A stretch of DNA of 64,000 nt. Origin: Burkholderia lata (GTDB taxonomy: Bacteria > Pseudomonadota > Gammaproteobacteria > Burkholderiales > Burkholderiaceae). Positions within the stretch are counted from its first letter, which is position 1, and each line of letters opens with the position of its first letter. The notes beneath the pieces were generated by a model. That model had not been told where the DNA came from, made no database searches, and saw only the letters and a list, made by a program, of their open reading frames with translations. The translations under genes were made by a program, and so were the position numbers. The stretch spans positions 3,472,001 through 3,536,000 of the forward strand of contig NC_007510.1 in assembly GCF_000012945.1 (NCBI RefSeq). The letters are read 5' to 3'. Positions 8,775 through 16,741 of this stretch are shown piece after piece.

Positions 8775-9737
8775 TCAGACCGCGCGCTTCATCCGCGTGA
8801 TCGGCAGCACGCGCAGGCGCGATTCGATCGACGGGCACAGCGACTGCCCTTCGAAACGCGCCGCCAGGAAATCGACGAACGACCGCACCTTCGCGGACAC
8901 GTGACGACGGCTCGCGTAGACCGCATAGATCGGCGCTTCGTGCGGCGGCACCGCATCGAGCAGCACCGGCACGAGCCGGCCGGACTCGATGTCGTCGCCG
9001 ACCACCTCGGTGCCGAGCAGCGCGATGCCCGCGCCCGCGAGCACGGCCGCACGCAGCCCTTCGAGATGATTGACGATCAGGTTGCCGTTGAGGTTCACGC
9101 GCGACGCGGCGGCCGCGTCGATCACCAGCGAGTCGAGCATCGTCGAATTCGAGTCGCGCCGCAGGTAGTTGTGATGCGCGAGATCGGCGATCGTCGCGGG
9201 CGTGCCGTGCTTCTCGAGATACTCGGGCGACGCGACCAGCAGGATGTGCGCGGTCGCAATCTGCCGCGCAACCAGCGACGACGATTTCAATCCGTTCGGC
9301 GCCGCACGCACCGCGACGTCGTAGCCTTCCTCGATCAGGTCGACCACGCGATCGGACAGCGTCATGTCGACGGTCACGTCCGGGAACCGGCCCGCATAAT
9401 CGGTGACGGCCTGCATCACGTGCCGCAGCCCGAATGCCGATAGCGACGTGACGCGCAGCCTGCCTTGCGGCACCACGCTCGCGGCGCCGACGGCCTGCCC
9501 GGCTTCGTCGAGTTCAGACAGCGCCTGCACGAGGCGCTCATAGTATTCGCGTCCTGCCTCGGTAGGGGCGACGCGTCGTGTCGTGCGATGCAGCAGCCGC
9601 GCACCGAGCTGCTGCTCGAGATGCATCACGTGCTTGCTCGCCATCGCAGCCGACATCTGCATGCGCTCGGCCGCGCCGACGAAGCTGCCCACTTCGACGA
9701 CGTAGCGAAACACATTCATGCTGACGAGGGTATCCAT
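8775..9737 (-). CDS. LysR family transcriptional regulator
   Basis: A 320-residue LysR protein: winged helix-turn-helix in residues 1-60 (GSFVGAAERMQMSAAMASKHV, then LEQQLGARLLHRTTRR) and a C-terminal substrate-binding domain. ATG at 9737 is used; a second in-frame ATG at 9719 is possible. It lies on the same strand as, and downstream of, a porin gene, so the likely targets are itself or unlinked genes. Target unknown. Confidence 0.9.
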   Translation of the reverse strand: MDTLVSMNVFRYVVEVGSFVGAAERMQMSAAMASKHVMHLEQQLGARLLHRTTRRVAPTEAGREYYERLVQALSELDEAGQAVGAASVVPQGRLRVTSLSAFGLRHVMQAVTDYAGRFPDVTVDMTLSDRVVDLIEEGYDVAVRAAPNGLKSSSLVARQIATAHILLVASPEYLEKHGTPATIADLAHHNYLRRDSNSTMLDSLVIDAAAASRVNLNGNLIVNHLEGLRAAVLAGAGIALLGTEVVGDDIESGRLVPVLLDAVPPHEAPIYAVYASRRHVSAKVRSFVDFLAARFEGQSLCPSIESRLRVLPITRMKRAV

Positions 9738-9745
9738 CGAACTAG

Positions 9746-9778
9746 CTCGTAATGACGGGGGAATGGTCCAATTACGAG
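9746..9778. promoter_or_regulatory. Inverted repeat upstream of the LysR gene
   Basis: CTCGTAAT (9746-9753) and ATTACGAG (9771-9778) form a perfect 8-bp inverted repeat with a 17-bp spacer, just ahead of the LysR start. Position fits an autoregulatory LysR site, although the spacing is wider than a simple T-N11-A box. Confidence 0.4.
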
Positions 9779-9821
9779 ATAGGGTAACAAAGGCCGGGAA
9801 ACAGAAAGGTCAAGAAAGGCA

Positions 9822-9851
9822 AAACGGCGCCGCGGGGTCGCGGCGCCGTTT
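9822..9851 (-). terminator. Terminator hairpin of the porin gene
   Basis: AAACGGCGCCGC and GCGGCGCCGTTT form a 12-bp stem; on the minus strand it ends in TTTT. It is 68 bp past the porin stop and separates porin from LysR transcription. Confidence 0.65.
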
Positions 9852-9918
9852 GGGCGGGAAAACATGCAGTTCGGACGCGCTTTTCACGCGCGTCCGGCGC
9901 AGCGGTCGTGCGTGCGCG

Positions 9919-10995
9919 TCAGAACTTCGCGCGGATGCCGGCGCCGAACGTGTTGCCGGTCGACAGGCCGCTGATGTGGTCGTTCATGTACGCAGCGTAG
10001 ACGTCCGTGCGCTTGGACAGCGGATAGTCGTAGCCGACGGCCCAGGTCTGGCGCGTCTGGTCGAGGCCGCCCGAATCGCGCGAGTACGCGTACGACGCCA
10101 TCGCGTTGCCGACGCCGAGCGGCACCGACACGCCGCCCTGCGCGGTATTCACGTGCCAGCTGCCCGCGACCTGGTCATTCTTCGTATACATGTACTGGCC
10201 GAACAGCTTCACGTACTTCAGGTCGTAGGTCGCGCCGACTTGCGCGATGCCCTGGCTCTTCATGCCGGCCACCAGCGCGCTCAGGTCGCGCGGGCCGTTG
10301 TTGAAGTTCACGTACTGGTAGACCGCGGTCGCCGCGAACGGGCCGTTCGCATAGTTGAACTGCGCGCTCCACTTCTTCGAGCCGTTGTCGCCGGCCTGGT
10401 TGCCGAGCGCGTACATCGCGCCGAAATTCAGGCCACCGAACGACGGCGACGTGTACGACAGCGCGTTGTTCCAGCCCGAATCGCCGACGGCACCCTGGTC
10501 GCTCGGGTAGGTCGGGAACGTGCCGAGGCCGAGGAACACGTGGTACACCATCGGCGAGAAGGTGTACGAGTCGTAGAACGGGTTGAACAGGATCGTCGAC
10601 AGGAACAGGTGCGTCGTCAGGCGGCCGGCCGTCACCGTGCCGTACGGCGAATCGATGCCGACGTATGCGTTGCGTGCGAAGAACGTGTCACCCTGGAAGC
10701 GGCCGAACTGGCCGTTCTGCGCGCGGAAGAAGCTTTCCAGCGTGAAGATCGCCTTGTAGCCGTTGCCGAGATCCTCGGCGCCGTGCAAACCCCAGTACGA
10801 CGTCGACATCCCGCCGCCGCTCACGTTCCACGCGCGGTCTCCGCCCGGGAACTTGGTTGCGCCGACCCATTCGTCGACCTGACCGTAGAGCGACACGCTC
10901 GACTGTGCATGGACGGGAGCGGTAGCCGCCACGCAGGCAGCCGCGGCGATCAGCTTGACGGACGTGCGCGACGCACGGCGAGCGAATGCTTTCAT
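9919..10995 (-). CDS. Gram-negative porin (Burkholderia OmpC-like, trimeric)
   Basis: A 358-residue outer-membrane general porin. The signal peptide is residues 1 to about 26, ending in TAPVHA before QSSVSLYGQ, the usual mature start of Burkholderiales porins. Repeated amphipathic strands and turn motifs (GLHGAEDLGNGYKAIFTLES, FARNAYVGIDSPYGTVTAGR) and a C-terminal Phe (GIRAKF) support a 16-strand barrel. The start at 10995 has GGAGATCC upstream. A second porin at 47.8-49 kb is a paralogue. Solute specificity is unknown. Confidence 0.92.
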   Translation of the reverse strand: MKAFARRASRTSVKLIAAAACVAATAPVHAQSSVSLYGQVDEWVGATKFPGGDRAWNVSGGGMSTSYWGLHGAEDLGNGYKAIFTLESFFRAQNGQFGRFQGDTFFARNAYVGIDSPYGTVTAGRLTTHLFLSTILFNPFYDSYTFSPMVYHVFLGLGTFPTYPSDQGAVGDSGWNNALSYTSPSFGGLNFGAMYALGNQAGDNGSKKWSAQFNYANGPFAATAVYQYVNFNNGPRDLSALVAGMKSQGIAQVGATYDLKYVKLFGQYMYTKNDQVAGSWHVNTAQGGVSVPLGVGNAMASYAYSRDSGGLDQTRQTWAVGYDYPLSKRTDVYAAYMNDHISGLSTGNTFGAGIRAKF

Positions 10996-11340
10996 TGGAT
11001 CTCCAGATTTTGTCGAATTGTCGATAAGTGGCGCGAGCGTTGTTTTTTGGAGCCGAGTGCTTGCGTCGTATGGGGCGCAGCCATCTTTACGGATCATTCG
11101 TCCGGTCAAAATTGCGCACACTTATTGCTGGTATAGCGGCAGCATTAACTTCGCGGAATTGATACATGGCCGGGTACCCGCCGGCGGCCCCGCGTGAACG
11201 CGGTCGCGCGGCGGGACGGCAGCGTGGCACACGCGAGCCGGGCGCGAAAGATAGCGCAATGCGACGGGAAAATCAGCGGAAATCTGTGCGCGACTGTGGC
11301 GAATTCGCATCAGCCGGCGGAGGGACGAGCGCGCGGGCGC
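10996..11340. other. Gene-free stretch upstream of the porin
   Basis: These 345 bases hold the porin leader. On the minus strand a TTGACC with a weak AGATGG 17 bases further on could be the porin promoter. No convincing small gene or repeat was seen. Confidence 0.4.
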
Positions 11341-11823
11341 TCAGTTTCGGTAGAACGGGGAGAAAAACGGCGAGTGTGCAGGCTCTTCCTGCGAGCGGGG
11401 CGGCGGCATCGGACGTCCGCCGCGCTCCTCGTTGTAGCGTGCGACGTCGGCGCGGATCGACCCGGCGCGCAGCGGCACGTTGCCGCCGCCCGGCGGGCGC
11501 GGCACCTGGCGCACGTCGGCGCTGATCGGGCGATACGGGCTTTGCGCGGCGTAATGGCCATACGACGGCGTCGGCCGCAGCCCCCAGCGGGAACCGTAGC
11601 CGTTCACGCCGCCGGTGCGTGCACCGGCAGGGGGCGCCACGCGGCGCCAGACGGGGGCACCGCCAGCCGGCTGACCGTACGCGCGCATGTCGCCACCACC
11701 GAAGCCGTGGCCGCCGAACCCATGACCGCCGTGGGGCGGTTGCGCGAGCGCGAGCGGCATCAGCAGCGCGCCGAGCACGCCTGCCACCCATCGTCCGATC
11801 TTCCGTTTCACCCGTTCCGTCAT
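11341..11823 (-). CDS. Secreted Gly/His- and Pro-rich small protein, unknown function
   Basis: A 160-residue protein. Residues 1-27 form a signal peptide (basic MTERVKRKIGRW, then hydrophobic VAGVLGALLMPLALA). The mature N-terminus carries a Gly/His repeat, HGGHGFGGHGFGGG, that could bind metal; the middle is Gly/Pro/Arg-rich and the end has VARYNEERGGRPMPPP and SPFFSPFYRN. Similar short secreted proteins occur in Burkholderia but I cannot name a function. Codon use fits the chromosome. Both neighbours have their own promoters, so it appears monocistronic. Confidence 0.65.
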   Translation of the reverse strand: MTERVKRKIGRWVAGVLGALLMPLALAQPPHGGHGFGGHGFGGGDMRAYGQPAGGAPVWRRVAPPAGARTGGVNGYGSRWGLRPTPSYGHYAAQSPYRPISADVRQVPRPPGGGNVPLRAGSIRADVARYNEERGGRPMPPPRSQEEPAHSPFFSPFYRN

Positions 11824-12169
11824 CGTTCAGTGCCTGTCCACGCCCGCCGCCGGCTCCTTTCGGCCGACGCAAGGCTTTCAGCAGTAATTTATGAGCGGGC
11901 CGAAAGCGTGTCGAGCCAAAAAGTGTTATGTCGCCGGCATCGGTGTAACACCATGTTACTGCTAGGTTTTTTCACTTCTGCGGGCGACCGCGACAGAACA
12001 TTCTTCTGCCGTTTTGCGCATGGCCGGGCCGGTGCCGTGAGCGCTGTTGCATGAGATTGAATCATCAATCGATTCCCACAATGAATTTGTGTAGTTAATC
12101 GCCAACCCGGACAATGGCGCCATCCGCGCGCGCGACGCGCATCTCCGTCGTTTCCGAATCGAGTTCCCG
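11824..12169. other. Divergent promoter region with a dyad
   Basis: This AT-richer 346-bp gap lies between the minus-strand secreted protein and the plus-strand symporter. It contains GTAACA-CCA-TGTTAC (11945-11959), a perfect 6-bp dyad about 120 bp ahead of the secreted-protein start, which may be an operator. No gene was seen. Confidence 0.4.
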
Positions 12170-13201
12170 ATGGCCCGTCCCCGTTTTCTTCCCGACAACT
12201 TCACGCTCGCGCTCGTCGGCACCGTCGTGCTCGCGAGCCTCCTGCCGTGCCGCGGCCCGGCCGCTCACGCGTTCAACTGGGCAACCAACATTGCCGTCGG
12301 CCTGCTGTTCTTCCTGCACGGCGCGAAGCTGTCGCGTGAAGCCGTCGTCGCGGGTGCGACGCACTGGCGGCTGCACGCGGTCGTGCTGCTCAGCACGTTC
12401 GCGCTGTTCCCGCTGCTCGGCCTTGCGCTGAAACCCGTGCTGCAGCCGCTCGTCACGCCGACGCTGTATGCGGGTGTGCTGTTCCTGTGCACGCTGCCGT
12501 CGACGGTCCAGTCGTCGATCGCGTTCACGTCGATCGCGAAGGGCAACGTGCCGGCCGCCGTGTGCGCGGCCTCCGCGTCGAGCCTGCTCGGGATCTTCGT
12601 CACGCCGGCGCTCGTCGGGCTGATGATCACGTCGCAGTCGGCGGCCGCCGCGTCGCCGTGGAGCACCGTCGGCAGCATCGTGATGCAGCTGCTCGTGCCG
12701 TTCATCGCCGGCCAGTTGCTGCGGCCCGTGATCGGCGGCTGGATCGACCGCAACCGCGGCGTGCTGCGCTTCGTCGACCAGGGCTCGATCCTGCTCGTCG
12801 TCTACGTCGCCTTCAGCGAGGCCGTCAACGAAGGCCTGTGGCACCAGATCCCGCCGCGCGCGCTCGGCGGCCTGCTCGTCGTCAACCTCGTGCTGCTCGC
12901 GATCGCGCTGTTGCTGACCGCGTTCGTCAGCAAGCGGCTCGGCTTCAACCGCGCCGACCAGATCACGATCATCTTCTGCGGGTCGAAGAAGAGCCTCGCG
13001 GCCGGCGTGCCGATGGCGAAGGTGATCTTCTCGGCGAACGCGGTCGGCGCGATCGTGCTGCCGCTGATGCTGTTCCACCAGATCCAGCTGATGGCGTGCG
13101 CGGCGCTCGCGCAGCGCTGGGGGGCGCGCGACATGAGCGGCGAGCACGACGAGGGCGACGCGACGTCGGCGCCCGGCGCGCTGAGCGCAGGCAAGCGCTG
13201 A
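12170..13201 (+). CDS. Bile acid:sodium symporter family protein (SBF-like)
   Basis: A 343-residue inner-membrane protein with about nine or ten hydrophobic helices. Family marks include FFLHGAKLSREAVVAG, CTLPSTVQSSIAFTSIAKGN (the conserved crossing-helix region) and IIFCGSKKSLAAGVPMAK in the second half. The related PF13593 group is implicated in transport of organic anions with sodium. The C-terminal 35 residues are polar and variable. An 8-bp tandem repeat tract begins about 45 bp after the stop. Substrate unknown. Confidence 0.88.
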   Translation: MARPRFLPDNFTLALVGTVVLASLLPCRGPAAHAFNWATNIAVGLLFFLHGAKLSREAVVAGATHWRLHAVVLLSTFALFPLLGLALKPVLQPLVTPTLYAGVLFLCTLPSTVQSSIAFTSIAKGNVPAAVCAASASSLLGIFVTPALVGLMITSQSAAAASPWSTVGSIVMQLLVPFIAGQLLRPVIGGWIDRNRGVLRFVDQGSILLVVYVAFSEAVNEGLWHQIPPRALGGLLVVNLVLLAIALLLTAFVSKRLGFNRADQITIIFCGSKKSLAAGVPMAKVIFSANAVGAIVLPLMLFHQIQLMACAALAQRWGARDMSGEHDEGDATSAPGALSAGKR

Positions 13202-13245
13202 CGATCCAGGGCGACGGGACGGCCAGCGAGTGGTGCCGTCCCGGT

Positions 13246-13372
13246 GTTTCCGCTTTTCCGCTTTTCCGCTTTTCCGCTTTTCCGCTTTTCCGCTTTTCCG
13301 CTTTTCCGCCTTTTCGCCTTTTCGCCTTTTCGCCTTTTCGCCTTTTCGCCTTTTCGCCTTTTCGCCTTTCCG
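13246..13372. repeat. Two-phase 8-bp tandem repeat (VNTR)
   Basis: Seven exact copies of CTTTTCCG (13253-13308) run directly into seven exact copies of CCTTTTCG (13309-13364), with degenerate partial units on both ends. The two units differ by one base transition plus phase, suggesting expansion of one from the other. An 8-bp unit is not a multiple of three, so the open frames across it on both strands are chance products. Such tracts change length by slippage. It lies about 90 bp ahead of the sigma-28-type promoter of the next gene. Confidence 0.95.
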
Positions 13373-13458
13373 CCTTCCGCCTCCCCCCTTCCCAATACAC
13401 ACCGATGTGCCCCAGGCGCGATGCACCAGCAGCGCCCATCGCGTCACGAAATCTTCAT

Positions 13459-13485
13459 TCAATTCTCCGCGAGCGATGCCGTTAA
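13459..13485 (+). promoter_or_regulatory. Sigma-28 (FliA)-type promoter
   Basis: TCAATTCT, 11 bases, then GCCGTTAA. Compared with the enteric FliA consensus TAAAGTTT-N11-GCCGATAA, the -10 matches at 7 of 8 and the -35 at 5 of 8, with exact spacing. Transcription would begin near 13492, leaving a leader of about 28 bases before the ATG at 13520. Confidence 0.65.
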
Positions 13486-13519
13486 GTCGGGCGTCCTGTC
13501 GATTCGGCTGCCCTCGCCC

Positions 13520-15358
13520 ATGCCCGCGCCCCACCCCGACTCCGCTGCCGCCAGCATCACGCGCCTGATCGCGGATCGCGCGCTCGCCGCCGTCTTCCAG
13601 CCGATCGTCGATCTCGGGTCGGGAACGGTCGTCGGATACGAGGGCCTGATACGCGGCCCGCGCGGCACCGACCTCGAGCCGCCCGTCGCGCTGTTCGCGC
13701 AGGCCGCGCGCGAAGGCGAAACCCTCGCGCTCGAACAGGCAGCCGCGCTCACCTGCCTCGACGCGTTCGCGGCACTCGGCTGCGACGGCAAGCTGTTCCT
13801 CAATTTCAGCGCCGGGACGATCCTGAAGCTCGCCAGCGAACGCGAGCGCGTACGCCAGCTCCTCGTCCGCGCGCGGATCGCCGCCGAGCGCATCGTGATC
13901 GAGCTGACCGAGCAGAACGCGATTCCCGACGTCGCCCACATCGGGCCGGCCGTCGCGTCGCTGCGCGACGCCGGCGTCCAGTTCGCGCTCGACGACTACG
14001 GCACCGCGAACGCGAGCATGAACCTGTGGCTGCGCCTGCATCCGGACGTCGTGAAGATCGACCGCTTCTTCATCCACGACATCGCCCGCGACCCGCTCAA
14101 GTTCGAAGCCGTGAAGGCGATGCAGCACTTCGCTCAGGCGAGCGGCGCGCAACTGATCGCGGAAGGCATCGAGAACGAATGCGACCTGATCGTCGTGCGC
14201 GACATGGGCATCTGCTGCGTTCAGGGCTTCCTGCTCGGCCGGCCGAACGCGCAGCCGTCGCGGGTCGTCGCACCGGCCGCGCGTGACGCGATCCGCGCGC
14301 CGCACATCGCGGTGTTTCCCGGCGCGACGCGCTCGGTGCGGCCGGCCGGCACGATCGCCGGGAAGATGCTGGTGCCGGCGCCGGCACTGCCGCGCGACGC
14401 GACCAGCAACGACGTGCTCGACCTGTTCAACCGGATGCCCGACCTGCACGCGGTCGCGCTCGTCGAACGCGGGCGGCCCGTCGCGCTCGTGAATCGCCGC
14501 GGCTTCATCGACCGCTTCGCGCTGCCGTACCACCGCGAGGTGTTCGGGAAGAAGCCGTGCCTGCAGTTCGCGAACGACGCGCCGCTGATGATCGACAACG
14601 CGACGACGTTCGAGCAGCTCGCGATGCTGCTCGCGAGCCACGACCAGCGCTATCTCGCGGACGGCTTCGTGATCACCGAACACGGCCGCTACGTCGGGCT
14701 TGGCACCGGCGAGAGCCTCGTGCGGGCGGTGACCGAGATGCGCATCGAGGCCGCGCGCTACGCGAATCCGCTGACGTTCCTGCCCGGCAACATCCCGATC
14801 AGCGCGCACATCGACCGCCTGCTCCAGCGCGACGCCGGCTTTCATGCGTGCTATGTCGACCTGAACCAGTTCAAGCCGTTCAACGACCAGTACGGCTACT
14901 GGCAGGGCGACGAGGTGCTGAAATTCGCGGCGACGGTGCTGGCCGGCGTGTGCGACCCGCAGCGCGACTTTCTCGGGCACGTCGGCGGCGACGATTTCCT
15001 CGTGCTGTTCCAGCGCGCCGACTGGCGCGAACGCGCCACCGACGCGATCGCGCGCTTCAACGACGGCGCGCAACTCTTCTACACGCAGGCCGACCGGCAG
15101 GCGGGCGGGCTGCACGGCGAAGACCGCCACGGCAACCCGGCGTTCTTCGGCTTCGTGACGATGGCGATCGGCGCGGTCGGCGTGCCGGCCGGCGCGCACG
15201 GCGCGAAGCGCTACGGCAGCGACGAGATCGCGTCGGTCGCGGCGCTCGCGAAGCGGCGCGCGAAACAGCAGCCGGATGGGCTCGCGGTCGTCGACCTCGA
15301 TGCGGGGCGCGCCGCGCTGCGCCATCGCGGCGAGCCGTCGGCCGTGGCAATCCGCTGA
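13520..15358 (+). CDS. EAL-CBS-GGDEF cyclic-di-GMP signalling protein
   Basis: A 612-residue cytosolic protein with domains in unusual order: EAL (about 10-255), a pair of CBS-like domains (about 280-430) and GGDEF (about 440-600). The EAL domain keeps the metal and catalytic set: Glu41 (EGL), Asn95, Glu128, Asp158-Asp159 (DDYGTANAS), Lys179 and Glu215. The GGDEF signature is GGDDF (489-493) and no RxxD inhibitory site precedes it. So phosphodiesterase activity is likely and cyclase activity uncertain. The start at 13520 is chosen because the promoter at 13459-13485 lies inside the alternative longer frame from 13421, whose codons also lack the local G/C bias. Confidence 0.85.
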   Translation: MPAPHPDSAAASITRLIADRALAAVFQPIVDLGSGTVVGYEGLIRGPRGTDLEPPVALFAQAAREGETLALEQAAALTCLDAFAALGCDGKLFLNFSAGTILKLASERERVRQLLVRARIAAERIVIELTEQNAIPDVAHIGPAVASLRDAGVQFALDDYGTANASMNLWLRLHPDVVKIDRFFIHDIARDPLKFEAVKAMQHFAQASGAQLIAEGIENECDLIVVRDMGICCVQGFLLGRPNAQPSRVVAPAARDAIRAPHIAVFPGATRSVRPAGTIAGKMLVPAPALPRDATSNDVLDLFNRMPDLHAVALVERGRPVALVNRRGFIDRFALPYHREVFGKKPCLQFANDAPLMIDNATTFEQLAMLLASHDQRYLADGFVITEHGRYVGLGTGESLVRAVTEMRIEAARYANPLTFLPGNIPISAHIDRLLQRDAGFHACYVDLNQFKPFNDQYGYWQGDEVLKFAATVLAGVCDPQRDFLGHVGGDDFLVLFQRADWRERATDAIARFNDGAQLFYTQADRQAGGLHGEDRHGNPAFFGFVTMAIGAVGVPAGAHGAKRYGSDEIASVAALAKRRAKQQPDGLAVVDLDAGRAALRHRGEPSAVAIR

Positions 15359-15721
15359 ACGGCGGGCGGCCGCCGTTTGCAGACACGGCGGCGCCCGGTG
15401 CGGCGGTGGCGCGCATTCGCCCGCCAGGCAGCGAGACCGTTAGTTGCCCATCAGCCTCCCGGCGGCCCGCGGAGGCAGTCGGGCACGGCTCCCGCGGACG
15501 CGTGGAGCCGGCCCGCTTGCCACCCACTTCCCGCTCGCCAGGCACCCGCACGTCCACCTTGCCTTTTTCGCGTTTTGTTTAGTATTTTTAGTAACGGTGT
15601 TTTCGCAGATTAGCGCTTAAAAACCGGGAATTCGCGGGTATTCCCCGGCTATCCGGCCCGAATTCCGCGATATGTTTTACTATACAATCGCTTTCACCCT
15701 AAACAAACCGGACCCCGAACG
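15359..15721. promoter_or_regulatory. LacI-operon control region with inverted repeats
   Basis: A 363-bp gap; its first 200 bp are GC-rich with nothing recognised, then it turns AT-rich. It holds TTTGTTTAG (15574-15582) and its exact reverse complement CTAAACAAA (15699-15707), about 116 bp apart. A second inverted repeat, GGGAAT-N8-ATTCCC, is at 15626-15645. TATACAAT at 15681-15688 is a good -10 candidate. Paired half-sites flanking a promoter are what a looping LacI-family repressor could use. Confidence 0.5.
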
Positions 15722-16741
15722 ATGGGTACGACCATTCGCGATGTGGCGCGGGCGGCAGAGGTCTCGATCGGCACCGTCTCCCGCGCGCTGAAAAACCAGC
15801 CGGGCCTGTCCGAAGCGACGCGGGCGCGCATCGTCGAGATCGCGCAACGACTCGGCTACGATCCCGCGCAACTGCGGCCGCGCATCCGCCGGCTCACCTT
15901 CCTGCTGCACCGCCAGCACAACCGCTTTCCGGCCAGCCCGTTCTTCTCGCACGTGCTGCACGGCGTCGAGGACGCGTGCCGCGAGCGCGGCATCGTGCCG
16001 ACGCTGCTCACGGTCGGGCCGAACGACGACGTGCTGCGCCAGATGCGCCCGCACGCGCCCGACGCGATCGCGGTGGCCGGCTTCATCGAGCCCGAGACGA
16101 TCGAAGCGCTCGCCGCGACCGGCCGGCCGCTCGTGCTGATCGACCTGTGGGCGCCCGGGCTGCGTTCGGTGAATATCGACAACGCGACGGGCGCGGCGCT
16201 CGCGATGCGCCACCTGCTCGCCACCGGCCGCACGCGGATCGCGTTCATCGGCGGCTCGCCCGCGCACTACAGCATTGCGCAGCGCGCGATCGGCTACCGC
16301 CGCGCGTTCTTCGAAGCCGGGCGGCTGTTCGATCCCGCGTACGAAGTGACGATCGACGCGGGGCTCGATCCCGACACCGGTGCCTCGCGAGCGATGGAGC
16401 AGTTGCTCGACGCGCCGGGCCCGCGCCCGGAAGCCGTCTTCGCGTACAACGACGCGGCCGCGCTCGCCGCGCAGCGCGTGTGCACCGCGCGCGGGCTGCG
16501 CATTCCCGACGACATCGCGATCGTCGGCTTCGACAACATCCCGGCCGCCGCGCACGCAAGCCCGCCGCTCACGACGCTCGCGGTCGACAAGGAGGCGCTC
16601 GGCCGCCGCGGCGTCGAGCTGCTGCTCGCCGACTCGCCCGAGCGCACCGAGATTTCCCTGCCCGTCGAGCTGATCGTGCGGGCCAGCAGCCAGCCCGCCG
16701 GCTCCCCGGCACTCGATACCGCCACGGTCACCGAATCATGA
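15722..16741 (+). CDS. LacI family transcriptional regulator
   Basis: A 339-residue repressor. The N-terminal helix-turn-helix (TIRDVARAAEVSIGTVSRAL, then KNQPGLSEATRARI with hinge helix) is canonical LacI/GalR, followed by a periplasmic-binding-like sugar domain (VLIDLWAPGLRSVNIDN, IAFIGGSPAHY, IVGFDNIPAA). Its last codon overlaps the start of the AGE gene by ATGA, so it is the first gene of the operon it likely controls. A sugar effector is expected from the neighbours. Confidence 0.93.
   Translation: MGTTIRDVARAAEVSIGTVSRALKNQPGLSEATRARIVEIAQRLGYDPAQLRPRIRRLTFLLHRQHNRFPASPFFSHVLHGVEDACRERGIVPTLLTVGPNDDVLRQMRPHAPDAIAVAGFIEPETIEALAATGRPLVLIDLWAPGLRSVNIDNATGAALAMRHLLATGRTRIAFIGGSPAHYSIAQRAIGYRRAFFEAGRLFDPAYEVTIDAGLDPDTGASRAMEQLLDAPGPRPEAVFAYNDAAALAAQRVCTARGLRIPDDIAIVGFDNIPAAAHASPPLTTLAVDKEALGRRGVELLLADSPERTEISLPVELIVRASSQPAGSPALDTATVTES

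Noticed and set aside
13246..13372. Possible CRISPR array
   Set aside because: Units are only 8 bp and directly adjacent, without spacers, and no cas genes are present.
13230..13395. Lys/Arg-Gly repeat peptide encoded on the minus strand through the 8-bp repeats
   Set aside because: An 8-bp unit shifts frame every copy and gives similar repeats in all frames; no ribosome site or family similarity. Treated as a VNTR.
13421..13519. Longer start for the EAL-CBS-GGDEF protein at the ATG 13421
   Set aside because: This stretch contains the sigma-28-type promoter, has A/T-ending codons unlike the gene body, and has no good ribosome site.
12095..15325. Very long antisense open frame (over 1000 codons) opposite the symporter and EAL-CBS-GGDEF genes
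   Set aside because: High-GC codon bias on the plus strand leaves the opposite strand free of stops. The product is Arg/Ala/Asp-rich with no domain and crosses an intergenic tandem repeat.
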